Below are positions 1 to 7,354 of a stretch of DNA of 21,400 bases, in pieces. The stretch is from contig CALWAJ010000010.1 of the NCBI GenBank assembly GCA_944373065.1, positions 1-21,400 on the forward strand, given 5' to 3'. Each line of letters opens with the position of its first letter. Within the stretch, counting starts at the first letter, position 1. A program made the translations under genes and the position numbers. Source of the DNA: an uncultured Bacilli bacterium. Lineage in GTDB: Bacteria; Bacillota_I; Bacilli_A; RF39; UBA660. The notes under the pieces are model-generated. The model saw only the letters and a list, made by a program, of their open reading frames with translations, had not been told where the DNA came from and searched no databases.

Positions 1-18
1 TTTTATATATGAATCCAA

Positions 19-122
19 GGTAAAATAATTCGTCATTTTATTCTATTTCTAGTAGAAAGAAGTTTGTCATTCTACAAATGACGAATTAATTTACCCTGTA
101 ATTGACGATTTATTTTACCCTG
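19..122. repeat. Three-copy ~22-bp repeat (one inverted, two direct)
   Basis: A 20-bp element at 19-38 is repeated in inverted orientation at 76-95 with 19 of 20 positions matching, so the two could form a long stem around a 37-nt spacer. A second copy in the same orientation as 76-98 lies at 100-122 and matches 20 of 23 positions, ending in the same ACCCTG. The common core is TGACGAWTTAWTTTACCC. Two head-to-tail copies plus an inverted one, at the edge of a non-coding stretch, resemble the multiple terminal repeats of IS21-like insertion sequences, but no transposase gene is in view, so this identity is only a guess. It could also be an operator array. No gene is seen in 1-231. Confidence 0.6.
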
Positions 123-231
123 ATAAATTAAATTAGCCATTTCTATTACCTTCTTTCTATCTTGTTAAGTTAATATTACCATGATTTATTAAAACTAGCA
201 ATAACGATTTTATCTGCTTGACATATATCAA

Positions 232-1236
232 TTATATTAAATTATTTCTTTTATAAGTGCTTACTTTAGAATCTAAATATAAATCAATTGTACCCTTATT
301 AACTGTTTTTATAAATCCTAGGCCATTAATACATAAATCTTCATTATAGCCCATTTCAAAGGTTCTTTTTTGTAAGTCTTTTAAGTCATCATGTTTATTA
401 GATATTCTTCTAATCTTTAAATCATTAGACATATAGAAAGTAAAACTATTCTTTTCTCCTTCTACATAATCTACTCTTAATATATTCTCAACAATAATAG
501 ATTGTCCTTTCTTAACTTGAAAAGTCTTAGGCTTTATCTCTTTTCTAGGACTAATCTTTTTAAATTCATCTTCACTAATATAATTTACTATATTACCACT
601 ATCAACTAATCCTGGGGTATCTATTAGAGTTAAATATTCATTTATATCTATTTTAACTGTATTTAAAGTTGTAGATGGAAGTGGTGACATAGTTAGTTCT
701 CTATCACTAGTAGAATAGTTTCTTAATAATTTATTTATTAAAGTACTCTTACCAGCATTAGTATGCCCTACTACATAAACGTTATTAGTTGTTTGATATA
801 GTTTAATCTGTTTTAATAAGTAATCTATATTATAGTTTTTAACGGCACTAATTACGATTATTTTATCGAAAGGTTTATCTAAATTAGAGAAGTAATCTAT
901 TATTTTTTCTTCTTTAACTGATTTAGGTAAAACATCTTTTTTATTTAGTACTAATATCATCTTATTAGGTATAAATTCTCTAATCTTAGTAATATCTTCT
1001 TCTAGGTTTAGCAAATCAGCGATATATAGAACTAAGTCTTTAGTTTCTCCTACACTTTTTAGAATCTCTAGATATTCATCATTACTTTTAGTAACAACTT
1101 GATATTCTCCATAGTTTTTAATTCTAAAGCATCTTTGACATAAAGAATTATCTAGACTAGTAGTATAACCTTCCCCTAAAACATTCTCATCTTGGAGTTT
1201 AATACCACAACCAAGACAATATTTCTCATTATTCAT
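232..1236 (-). CDS. yqeH: YqeH-type circularly permuted GTPase (30S ribosome assembly)
   Basis: This is a 334-aa GTPase of the YqeH family, which acts in the cytoplasm in late assembly of the 30S subunit. The N-terminus has a four-cysteine zinc-binding motif (Cys7, Cys10, Cys33, Cys36). The G motifs are circularly permuted: the G4 motif NKKD (98-101) and a G5-like ISAVK come before the G1 P-loop GHTNAGKST (about 160), followed by DTPG (G3). The C-terminal third is the YqeH-specific RNA/ribosome-binding extension. I start at the ATG at 1234-1236, which is 8 nt after AGAAAGG. An in-frame GTG nine bases upstream overlaps that Shine-Dalgarno and is unlikely. The start overlaps the yqeG stop by 8 nt, so translation is probably coupled. 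It is slightly shorter than B. subtilis YqeH (366 aa). Confidence 0.95.
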   Translation of the reverse strand: MNNEKYCLGCGIKLQDENVLGEGYTTSLDNSLCQRCFRIKNYGEYQVVTKSNDEYLEILKSVGETKDLVLYIADLLNLEEDITKIREFIPNKMILVLNKKDVLPKSVKEEKIIDYFSNLDKPFDKIIVISAVKNYNIDYLLKQIKLYQTTNNVYVVGHTNAGKSTLINKLLRNYSTSDRELTMSPLPSTTLNTVKIDINEYLTLIDTPGLVDSGNIVNYISEDEFKKISPRKEIKPKTFQVKKGQSIIVENILRVDYVEGEKNSFTFYMSNDLKIRRISNKHDDLKDLQKRTFEMGYNEDLCINGLGFIKTVNKGTIDLYLDSKVSTYKRNNLI

Positions 1237-1747
1237 AATATTCACCTTTCTTAAATAAATCTTTTTTACTATACTTAGTCATTATCTTATTTTCTAAGTA
1301 TCTATTAATATTGGTAATCTTTAAATCTTTAGTTGCAATAGGATCGACAAAGATTTTTTTTATTTTACCTTTATAGCCATATCCCATATCAGTAATAAAT
1401 TGATCTCCTATTATAGCAATATTTTTATTAGATAGATTATATTTACTAATTATTTTTTTTAAGGTCCTAGTACTTGGCTTTAAAGCAAAGTAATAACCAT
1501 CTATATTAAGTTTATCTAAAAAGTTTTTAACTCTTTTTTTAGGGCTATTAGAAACTAATAAAACAGTAAAGTCTTGTTTTAAATTATTAATTAAATCTAT
1601 AGTTTTATCATCAACTTCTAAACTATCTATCTTTGCAATTGTATTATCAAGATCAAAGATTAAACATTTAATATTTTCTTTTTTTAACTTTTTATAGTTA
1701 ATATCAAAAATACTCTTTTTATAAATATCAGGTAAATATTTATTCAT
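1229..1747 (-). CDS. yqeG: YqeG family HAD phosphatase
   Basis: This 172-aa protein is a HAD-superfamily phosphatase of the YqeG (subclass IIIA) family. HAD motif I is FDLDNT (nucleophile Asp32, acid/base Asp34). Motif II is the Ser in LLVSNSP, motif III the Lys in ALKPSTRT, and motif IV GDQFITDMGYG. In many Firmicutes this gene directly precedes yqeH, as here, where the two reading frames overlap by 8 nt. The physiological substrate is not known; the conserved linkage suggests a role with ribosome assembly or nucleotide metabolism, which is inference. The ATG at 1747 has a good AAAGGAG ribosome site 9 nt upstream. Confidence 0.9.
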   Translation of the reverse strand: MNKYLPDIYKKSIFDINYKKLKKENIKCLIFDLDNTIAKIDSLEVDDKTIDLINNLKQDFTVLLVSNSPKKRVKNFLDKLNIDGYYFALKPSTRTLKKIISKYNLSNKNIAIIGDQFITDMGYGYKGKIKKIFVDPIATKDLKITNINRYLENKIMTKYSKKDLFKKGEYYE

Positions 1748-1805
1748 ATTTTTATACTCCTTTGCATTTCTCTAATACTAGTATATATTATTTTAGGAAA
1801 ATATT

Positions 1806-3218
1806 CTAGTTATTTACTTTTTGCCGTATAGGGATGGTATTACTAGTTAAGGTTTTAAAGTTATAACCATTGCTTTTAGCGTAATCTATAATCATAGGTA
1901 GTACTTCTACTGTTTTATTTTTAGTATCATGCATTAGAATAACATTGTACTTGTCTTTAGATATATTATTAATTACGTTATTATAGATATCATTTTTAGA
2001 GTTGTTATAAATAGAATCTCCACTATCTATGTTCCAATCATAGTATTGATAATTTTTACTTATAACATCTTTAGTCAAAGTACTCATTATACCTAAACTA
2101 TACTTTTTTGAAATAGTATTACTAGAACCTCCTGGGAATCTAATAATATTTGTTTTCTTTCCAGTTATATTGAATATTCTATTTTCTACTATATTTAAAT
2201 CATTAAAATAGTTATCAACTGAGGCATAGATTAAATCATATCTATGACTTGCTGTATGAATACCAAGGGAATGTCCTTCACTAAAAGCTCTTCTAATTAA
2301 ATCATCACTGCCATTATTAGTAACAAAGAAAGTTGCTTTGACATCTTTTTCTTTTAAGATATCTAGTATTTTATCAGTAGTACCATCTCTTGGTCCATCA
2401 TCAAAAGTAAGATAGATTGTATTAGGTTCTAGTGGCTCTCTTACTTTTATATTTCTTGTAATAGTAGATTTATTGTTACTATTATCTTTAACTTGATATT
2501 TTATTTTATAGTCTCCTACTTTAGTATTATCAATATTATTAGTTACTTTTACTTTAGAAGTTATATCTTGGTCACAATTATCTATCGCTACAACTCCTTC
2601 ATCTTTATATTGTTCTCCTATAGTGATAAAGATATCTTTATCACCATTTAAAGTTATGGTAGGCTTTTCTTTATCACCTTTTTTTATAAATCTTGTAACT
2701 TCTTTTTTATTACCACTACTATCTGTAACACTATATATAATTTTATTAGCATATTTTTTAACTTTAACTAATTTAGTAATATCCTTATCTACATTATCAT
2801 AGGCTTTGTAACCTTGTTCTTCATATTTACTATTGGGGCAGTAATATTCTTCTTCATTACCATTTAATATTATTTTAGGACTTTCTATATCTTTAACGAT
2901 TACATTTTGTTTTATTCTAAAGGAAAAGAAGTTATCTTTATAAATATAGTCAAGTTTATTAATAGAATTTTTACTAGTATCTATATTACTTATCGCTTTA
3001 AATATCATTTTATTCCCAAAAATATCTTCTATTGTTACTCCTTCATTGCTATAAACAGAATTAATGTTAATTACTTTATCTATAGGATCGTTTAATTTAA
3101 CTTTAGGAACAAGAAAAAAGAAGAAAGCAATAAAAAAGAGTACTGTAGTAACACTAAAGTTAATAAACATTTCACTATAATTAGTTCTTCTTTTTTTTAT
3201 TTTTCTTCTTTTTCTCAT
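1806..3218 (-). CDS. Membrane-anchored NodB-type polysaccharide deacetylase with Ig-like domains
   Basis: This 470-aa protein has a very basic cytoplasmic start (RKRRKIKKRR), one membrane segment (about 18-40), and an extracellular region with two Ig-like repeats of the DUF5011 type (about 112-185 and 186-262; each begins with a Pro-x-Ile-x-Leu-Asn-Gly pattern and contains DxxDxDIT). A NodB carbohydrate-esterase-4 domain runs from about 268 to the end. Its catalytic motifs are visible: TFDDGP, HTASH, RFPGGS, DWNIDSGD and LMHDT. The family removes N-acetyl groups from peptidoglycan or other surface glycans in a metal-dependent way. The Ig-like repeats probably act as a spacer through the wall. 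The gene has its own promoter at 3240-3268 and lies 64 nt downstream of sigK, so it may be a separate unit. Confidence 0.93.
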   Translation of the reverse strand: MRKRRKIKKRRTNYSEMFINFSVTTVLFFIAFFFFLVPKVKLNDPIDKVININSVYSNEGVTIEDIFGNKMIFKAISNIDTSKNSINKLDYIYKDNFFSFRIKQNVIVKDIESPKIILNGNEEEYYCPNSKYEEQGYKAYDNVDKDITKLVKVKKYANKIIYSVTDSSGNKKEVTRFIKKGDKEKPTITLNGDKDIFITIGEQYKDEGVVAIDNCDQDITSKVKVTNNIDNTKVGDYKIKYQVKDNSNNKSTITRNIKVREPLEPNTIYLTFDDGPRDGTTDKILDILKEKDVKATFFVTNNGSDDLIRRAFSEGHSLGIHTASHRYDLIYASVDNYFNDLNIVENRIFNITGKKTNIIRFPGGSSNTISKKYSLGIMSTLTKDVISKNYQYYDWNIDSGDSIYNNSKNDIYNNVINNISKDKYNVILMHDTKNKTVEVLPMIIDYAKSNGYNFKTLTSNTIPIRQKVNN

Positions 3219-3239
3219 AGAAACACCACTTTCAATATT

Positions 3240-3268
3240 AGTATAGCAGAGTAAAATTCAATAAACAA
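3240..3268 (-). promoter_or_regulatory. Probable sigma-A promoter of the deacetylase gene
   Basis: On the minus strand a TTGTTT -35 (3263-3268) and a TATACT -10 (3240-3245) are 17 bp apart. The -10 is preceded by TGC, giving an extended -10. The start of transcription would fall about 15 nt before the start codon of the deacetylase gene. Confidence 0.6.
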
Positions 3269-3282
3269 TATCAATAATAGTA

Positions 3283-3993
3283 TTAATTAAAGTCTAGATT
3301 ATTATACTTATTATTTTTTATAAATTCTCTAAGTATTTTTGTAAGGGCGCGTTTTTCTATACGTGAGACATAACTTCTAGAGATATTTAATTTATCGGCA
3401 ATCATCTTTTGTGTCCAAACATCATTACCTTCTAAGCCATATCTTTTAACTATTATTTCTTTTTCTCTTTTTGTTAGAACTTTTAAATAACTATTAAGGA
3501 GTTTAACATTATCTTTTAAGTTAATTTCTTCTATAAAGTCAGGACGAGGAGCTTTTATAACATCTAGTATTGATATTTCATTTCCTTCTTTATCAAAACC
3601 AACAGGTTCATTCAAAGAGATGTTTTTATTATTTTTATTATTAGCCCTGAAATACATTAACACCTCATTTTGAATACATTTAGCACAGTAAGTAGTAAGC
3701 CGGTTACCTTTATTAGGAACAAAGGTATCTACTCCTTTAATAAGGCCAATTGTCCCAACACTAATAAGGTCATCTTGGTCAACATTTTTATAGTCAAATT
3801 TTTTAACGATGTGAGCGACTAATCTAAGATTATGCTCTATTAATTTATTACGAGCTTCCTTATCTCCTTCACCCATTTTCTTAATACATTCTTCTTCCTC
3901 TTCTTTTGATAGTGGTTCTTTAAAGACTTGATTAGAGTAACTGGCCGTAAAAGTAAATAACCCTCTAAGGCTATCAAATAAATTAAACAACAT
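3283..3993 (-). CDS. sigK: RNA polymerase sigma-K factor with N-terminal pro-sequence
   Basis: This 236-aa sigma-70-family factor matches the late mother-cell sporulation sigma-K by eye. Region 2 (about 52-120) contains EHNLRLVAHIVKKF, LISVGTIGLIKG and the Cys-rich TYCAKCIQNEVLMYFR. The linker DKEGNEISILDV and region 4 (about 170-228), with the helix-turn-helix ISRSYVSRIEKRAL, are typical of SigK and SigE. The first ~20 residues (MLFNLFDSLRGLFTFTASYS) are hydrophobic and precede the mature-type start, as in pro-sigma-K of Bacillus, which is tethered to the membrane until cleaved by SpoIVFB. The gene is uninterrupted, so no skin-type element splits it here. An AGGTGAT ribosome site lies just before the ATG. 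A terminator ends 27 nt upstream of the start codon. SigK in such a compact AT-rich genome implies sporulation or reuse of the factor. Confidence 0.9.
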   Translation of the reverse strand: MLFNLFDSLRGLFTFTASYSNQVFKEPLSKEEEEECIKKMGEGDKEARNKLIEHNLRLVAHIVKKFDYKNVDQDDLISVGTIGLIKGVDTFVPNKGNRLTTYCAKCIQNEVLMYFRANNKNNKNISLNEPVGFDKEGNEISILDVIKAPRPDFIEEINLKDNVKLLNSYLKVLTKREKEIIVKRYGLEGNDVWTQKMIADKLNISRSYVSRIEKRALTKILREFIKNNKYNNLDFN

Positions 3994-4020
3994 AAATTAT
4001 CACCTAATAAATAATATGTC

Positions 4021-4052
4021 AAAAAAAAGGAGTTAGAATATCTAAGTCCTTT
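4021..4052 (-). terminator. Intrinsic terminator upstream of sigK
   Basis: On the minus strand a 12-bp stem (4041-4052 with 4026-4037, one C-C mismatch, 3-nt loop) runs into eight T residues (4028-4021). It would stop transcripts coming from the antitoxin RNA and the priA operon before sigK. It leaves only 27 nt before the sigK start codon. Confidence 0.8.
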
Positions 4053-4091
4053 ATTACCATAAATTACTAATTAAATTTATCTCTTGTTCGA

Positions 4092-4120
4092 TTGTTATAT
4101 AGATTATAGTATGATACTAT
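4092..4120 (+). promoter_or_regulatory. Promoter of toxin mRNA, locus 1
   Basis: TTGTTA (4092-4097), 17 bp, then TACTAT (4115-4120) with TG one base before it (extended -10). The arrangement and much of the sequence (TTGYTATATAGA and TGATACTATAT) are shared with the promoter of locus 2 at 10001-10029. Transcription should begin near 4126. Confidence 0.75.
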
Positions 4121-4128
4121 ATATACAA

Positions 4129-4361
4129 GGAACATTTGATATGAGTGTCGTACCTCCAGAAAGGAGGAAGAAGGAAATGAAGTTAAAAACATTTATTATA
4201 AAAACATTAAAACAACTTTCAATTCTTCTAATTAGTCTTGCCTTACTAATACTTGCAATTAAAATATAAATAGCGACACTCTAATCAACATTTGAGAAGA
4301 GTGTCCAAACCTAATTAAACGGAGGAGACATTCGCTAGCAAATCAAATGTTCCTCTTTTTT
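4129..4361 (+). ncRNA. Toxin mRNA structural elements: 5'/3' pairing and bulged terminator, locus 1
   Basis: The 5' end of the predicted mRNA, GGAACATTTGAT (4129-4140), is perfectly complementary over 12 bases to 4342-4353 near its 3' end. The same 3' segment is also the right arm of a terminator: GAGGAGACATT (4322-4332) pairs with AATGTTCCTC (4346-4355), leaving one bulged G, and is followed by six T residues (4356-4361). The two foldings exclude each other. CCTCC (4153-4157) and GGAGG (4163-4167) form a 5-bp stem over a 5-nt loop that hides the ribosome site of the toxin. These are traits of type I toxin mRNAs that are inactive until refolded or processed; the function is inference. Confidence 0.7.
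4177..4269 (+). CDS. Small hydrophobic peptide, putative type I toxin
   Basis: This 30-aa peptide has a basic N-terminus (MKLKTFIIKTLKQ) and then one membrane-spanning stretch rich in Leu, Ile and Ala ending in IKI. The ATG at 4177 has AGGAGG 9 nt upstream. An earlier in-frame ATG at 4141 has no ribosome site and lies in the region that folds with the 3' end, so I do not use it. The size and charge pattern resemble holin-like or TxpA/Fst-type toxins of type I toxin-antitoxin systems, which depolarise or perturb the membrane. I do not recognise a specific family. The reading frame is intact, unlike the paralogous locus at 10095-10177. Control by the antisense RNA on the other strand is inferred. 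Confidence 0.7.
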   Translation: MKLKTFIIKTLKQLSILLISLALLILAIKI

Positions 4362-4384
4362 AGTTTATGTAAAATTTCTTTACA
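4265..4384 (-). ncRNA. Putative antisense antitoxin RNA, locus 1
   Basis: A minus-strand promoter at 4390-4418 should start an RNA near 4383. It begins with a small hairpin (TGTAAA ... TTTACA) and runs antisense through the toxin terminator and 3' untranslated region. An 8-bp stem GACACTCT/AGAGTGTC (4298-4305 with 4275-4282) followed by a T-rich tail would end it close to the toxin stop codon. The RNA would be about 115-120 nt and complementary to roughly the last 95 nt of the toxin mRNA, the geometry of RatA/TxpA-like pairs. Confidence 0.65.
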
Positions 4385-4389
4385 TATTA

Positions 4390-4418
4390 ATAATATCATA
4401 AATATTATGTTTACGCAA
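4390..4418 (-). promoter_or_regulatory. Promoter of antisense RNA, locus 1
   Basis: On the minus strand TTGCGT (4413-4418), a 17-bp spacer and TATTAT (4390-4395). The -35 overlaps the last codons of the decayed gene upstream. The layout equals that of the antisense promoter of locus 2 (10299-10327). Confidence 0.65.
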
Positions 4419-5089
4419 GTATCCAACATATAACTTATTTTTTCTGTTTAACATGTTTATTGGCATTATAATAGAAAACATTATCTTCTTTATCTATATA
4501 TGAAAGTATTCTTCTTTTAGCAAGTGAACTTTGAAATAATTCTAAATCTACTATTTTTGCAGGAAGTTTTTGATTATAAATTAAGCAAACAAAGGAATCA
4601 TTAGTTAAAGCTCTTCTATAAGCATCTTCACCATATCTAGAGATTAATTCTTCTTTTTTAAGCTCTATTTCTCCTATACCATACTCAGTTATTAAATTAT
4701 TAATTTTAGATAAATTATCTGCAAGAGTTGTAGTTTTTTCTTCTACATTTTTTGAGAATTTATAATATTCTTGTTTTTCTATTCTGCTACCTATAGTATC
4801 TAAAAGTCCTTTTTCTTCACAAATTCTTATTAAACCTTTAGCAGTTAAATAATGACCACTAGATAGTAGAATTAGACTACCCTCATTTGCATTAGCATAT
4901 CCCTTATCATTAAAATCTGTACTCCAATATGAAAAGATTTTTCTGGTCTAGTCCATCGTGGTAATGCTATAGGGACATAAATTTTCTCATTAGTTCTTTC
5001 ATTCAAGGTATAACCAAACTTTCTTATGCTTTTTTCAATAAACACTTCATTAGCTTTTATACTAACTATTTTTTGGGTAAATTCTCCAT
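4411..5089 (-). pseudogene. Frameshifted gene of unknown function after priA
   Basis: Three pieces of reading frame join into one protein of 226 aa if two single bases are restored. A start at 5087-5089 with AGAAGG upstream gives MENLPKK and then a stop; adding one A to the A6 run (5069-5074) continues as IVSIKANEVFIEKSIRKFGY. A second shift at the A5 run (4938-4942) leads from LPRWTRPEK into IFSYWSTDFNDKGYANANEG and on to a stop at 4411. The C-terminal two thirds is charged and helical, with a Lys-rich end. I do not recognise the family. It follows priA by 29 nt in the same direction and would be the last gene of that operon. Both lesions are one-base losses in homopolymers, so true decay, phase variation and assembly error all have to be considered. 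Confidence 0.7.
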
Positions 5090-5118
5090 AATAATTCCTT
5101 CTTTTATATTTTTTTATT

Positions 5119-7275
5119 TTACAAATGTATTGGATTAAAGTCAACATCTAAGTTAACTTTATTAATAGTAGCATAATATTCTACTAGTTTTTCTAATACT
5201 TCATAAATATTATCTTGATACTGATACTTTAATATTAACTGATAATAGTAAACATTTTGCTTTTTAAAAATAGAAGCAGGACTTGGTCCTAAAATAACAG
5301 TTTTATCTAAATATTTAAGACATATTTTCTCACATTTTTTAGATTCTATTAAAGCTAACTTACTGTCTTTACTAGAGATATTTAAAGATACAAGATAGTA
5401 GTAAGGAGGATATTTCATTAACTTTCTTACTTTCATTTCTTCTTGATAAAATGATTTATAGTCATTATCTTTAGCATAGTTTATTGCATAGTTATCAGGA
5501 TTAAAGGTTTGAAAAACAACAAGACCAGCTTTTTCTCCTCTTCCGGCTCTTCCTGCTACTTGACTAAGTAAATCAAAAGTCTTTTCACTACTTCTAAAGT
5601 CAGGAAGCATTAAAGATGTATCAGCATTTATTACTCCTACTAAAGTAACATTCGAAAAATCAAGACCTTTAGCAACCATCTGAGTACCTAGTAAGATATC
5701 GGCATCACCTCTTGCAAAAGTATCTACTATTTTTTTATGAGCACCTTTCTTGCTAGTGGTATCAACATCCATTCTAAGGACTCTTACATTAGGGAATATT
5801 TCTTTTAATTCTTCTTCTATTTTTTCAGTCCCTACTCCTAAATCTTTTAAGGATTTTTCATGACATTTAGGACAAGTAACTTCATATTTAGTCGCATAAC
5901 CACAATAGTGGCATCTTAAGATATTACTACTTTTATGGTAAGTTAAGGTTATATCGCAGTTAGGACATTTAACAGACTCACCACAATTAGAACAAGTAAC
6001 AAATGAAGAGTATCCTCTTCTATTTAATAGGAGTATTACTTGTTCACCTCTTTCAATAGTTTCTTTAATTCTATTTATTAAAGGTAATGAAAAGTGTCCT
6101 TTAGACTTTGCTACTTCTTTATTCATATCTATAAGTTCTACTTTAGGTAATTCTTTACCATTAACACGTTTATCTAATGTTACTAGATTAAAGACATTCT
6201 TTAAGCCTCTAGCATATTCTTCTAACATAGGCGTAGCACTACCAAGGACTACTTTAGCTCCTAAGTCTTTCGCTCTTTTGATGGCTACATCTTTAGCATT
6301 ATATCTTGGGTTATTATCTTGCTTATATGAATCGCTATGACATTCATCTATAATAATAAGACCTAGATTACTAAGAGGAGCGAAAACAGCACTTCTAGCA
6401 CCTATTACAATATCCGCTTCTCCTTTTACGATTCTTCTATATTCATCATATTTTTCACCATCTGATAAAGCGCTGTGTAAAAGGGCAATATTACCTTCAA
6501 ATCTTTCTTCAAAACGTTTAATTAACTGGGGAGTTAGAGATATTTCAGGTACTAATACAATACTTTTTAAGCCTTTTTGTAAGTATTTATCAATTAATTC
6601 CATATATACTTCTGTCTTACCACTACCAGTAACACCATATAATAAGGATACTGTATTTTCTGTAGTTAAAATATTATTAACAGCTGCTTCTTGTAAAGGA
6701 GTTAACCTCCTTATCTTTTTGTCACTTTTTTCATAATCTAGTCTATAAACTTCTTCTTCGCATACTCTTAAAATATTGTTTTTAACTAAAGTTTTAAGTA
6801 TAGATGGAGAAACATCTTTTAACTCATCACGACTTAATTTCTCTTTATTTTTAAATAAATCTATAACTTCACTTTGTTTATCAGTTAATTTCTTATCATA
6901 AGCATTTAAATAATATACTTTACGATATTTTTTATTAACATTTCCTTTAATACTAGCTTTAAACCCTTTAGGAAGCATAACTTGATAACAACTAATTAAA
7001 GATGCTAAAGTCGTCTTTTTTAAATATTTGCCTAGTTCTAATAATTCTTTAGTTAGTATTACTTCTTCATCTAAGACTTTAATTATTTCTTTTAAGTTAT
7101 CTATGTTACTATCTTTTTTTATTTCTAGGATAAAGCCTACTAAAGTTCTATTACCAAAAGGAACTTCTACTCTTTTACCCACTTCTACTTTGCTTTCTAA
7201 TTCTTTAGGGACAAAGTAATCAAAGGTTTTATCAACACTTTTACTAGTTATCTCAACTAAGACACCTGCTATCAA
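5119..7275 (-). CDS. priA: Primosomal protein N' (PriA helicase)
   Basis: PriA is the 3'-to-5' superfamily 2 DNA helicase that reloads the replisome at stalled forks. The 718-aa product has the N-terminal 3' DNA-binding domain (about 1-100), a winged-helix region, Walker A GVTGSGKT (214-221), a Walker B box DECH (310-313; DEEH or DEAH is usual) and SAT-type motif III GSATP. Eight cysteines at 428, 431, 437, 440, 455, 458, 468 and 471 form the two-zinc insertion. Motifs V and VI are GTQMVAKGLDF and QVAGRAGRG. The start is TTG (7273-7275), supported by AGGAGGTGAT 5-7 nt upstream and no better ATG. It is shorter than B. subtilis PriA (805 aa). It lies downstream of the rhomboid gene with 79 nt between. 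Confidence 0.97.
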   Translation of the reverse strand: MIAGVLVEITSKSVDKTFDYFVPKELESKVEVGKRVEVPFGNRTLVGFILEIKKDSNIDNLKEIIKVLDEEVILTKELLELGKYLKKTTLASLISCYQVMLPKGFKASIKGNVNKKYRKVYYLNAYDKKLTDKQSEVIDLFKNKEKLSRDELKDVSPSILKTLVKNNILRVCEEEVYRLDYEKSDKKIRRLTPLQEAAVNNILTTENTVSLLYGVTGSGKTEVYMELIDKYLQKGLKSIVLVPEISLTPQLIKRFEERFEGNIALLHSALSDGEKYDEYRRIVKGEADIVIGARSAVFAPLSNLGLIIIDECHSDSYKQDNNPRYNAKDVAIKRAKDLGAKVVLGSATPMLEEYARGLKNVFNLVTLDKRVNGKELPKVELIDMNKEVAKSKGHFSLPLINRIKETIERGEQVILLLNRRGYSSFVTCSNCGESVKCPNCDITLTYHKSSNILRCHYCGYATKYEVTCPKCHEKSLKDLGVGTEKIEEELKEIFPNVRVLRMDVDTTSKKGAHKKIVDTFARGDADILLGTQMVAKGLDFSNVTLVGVINADTSLMLPDFRSSEKTFDLLSQVAGRAGRGEKAGLVVFQTFNPDNYAINYAKDNDYKSFYQEEMKVRKLMKYPPYYYLVSLNISSKDSKLALIESKKCEKICLKYLDKTVILGPSPASIFKKQNVYYYQLILKYQYQDNIYEVLEKLVEYYATINKVNLDVDFNPIHL

Positions 7276-7354
7276 ATTATCACCTCCTGTTATACTAATT
7301 TAATATTTTTAATAAAACTTTAGTTCGTAATTTCTGTTATAGAAAAAGGCTTAA

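Noticed and set aside
218..246. Plus-strand promoter TTGACA at 218-223
   Set aside because: The partner -10 is poor and the transcript would run antisense into yqeH with no gene to serve; likely chance in AT-rich DNA.
4141..4176. Longer toxin start at the ATG at 4141
   Set aside because: It has no ribosome site and lies in the segment that forms the 5'/3' pairing and the masking hairpin; the ATG at 4177 has AGGAGG.
4872..5147. A stand-alone 91-aa gene after priA
   Set aside because: Its start overlaps the end of priA without a ribosome site, and its last residues are out of frame; it is the middle part of a frameshifted gene.
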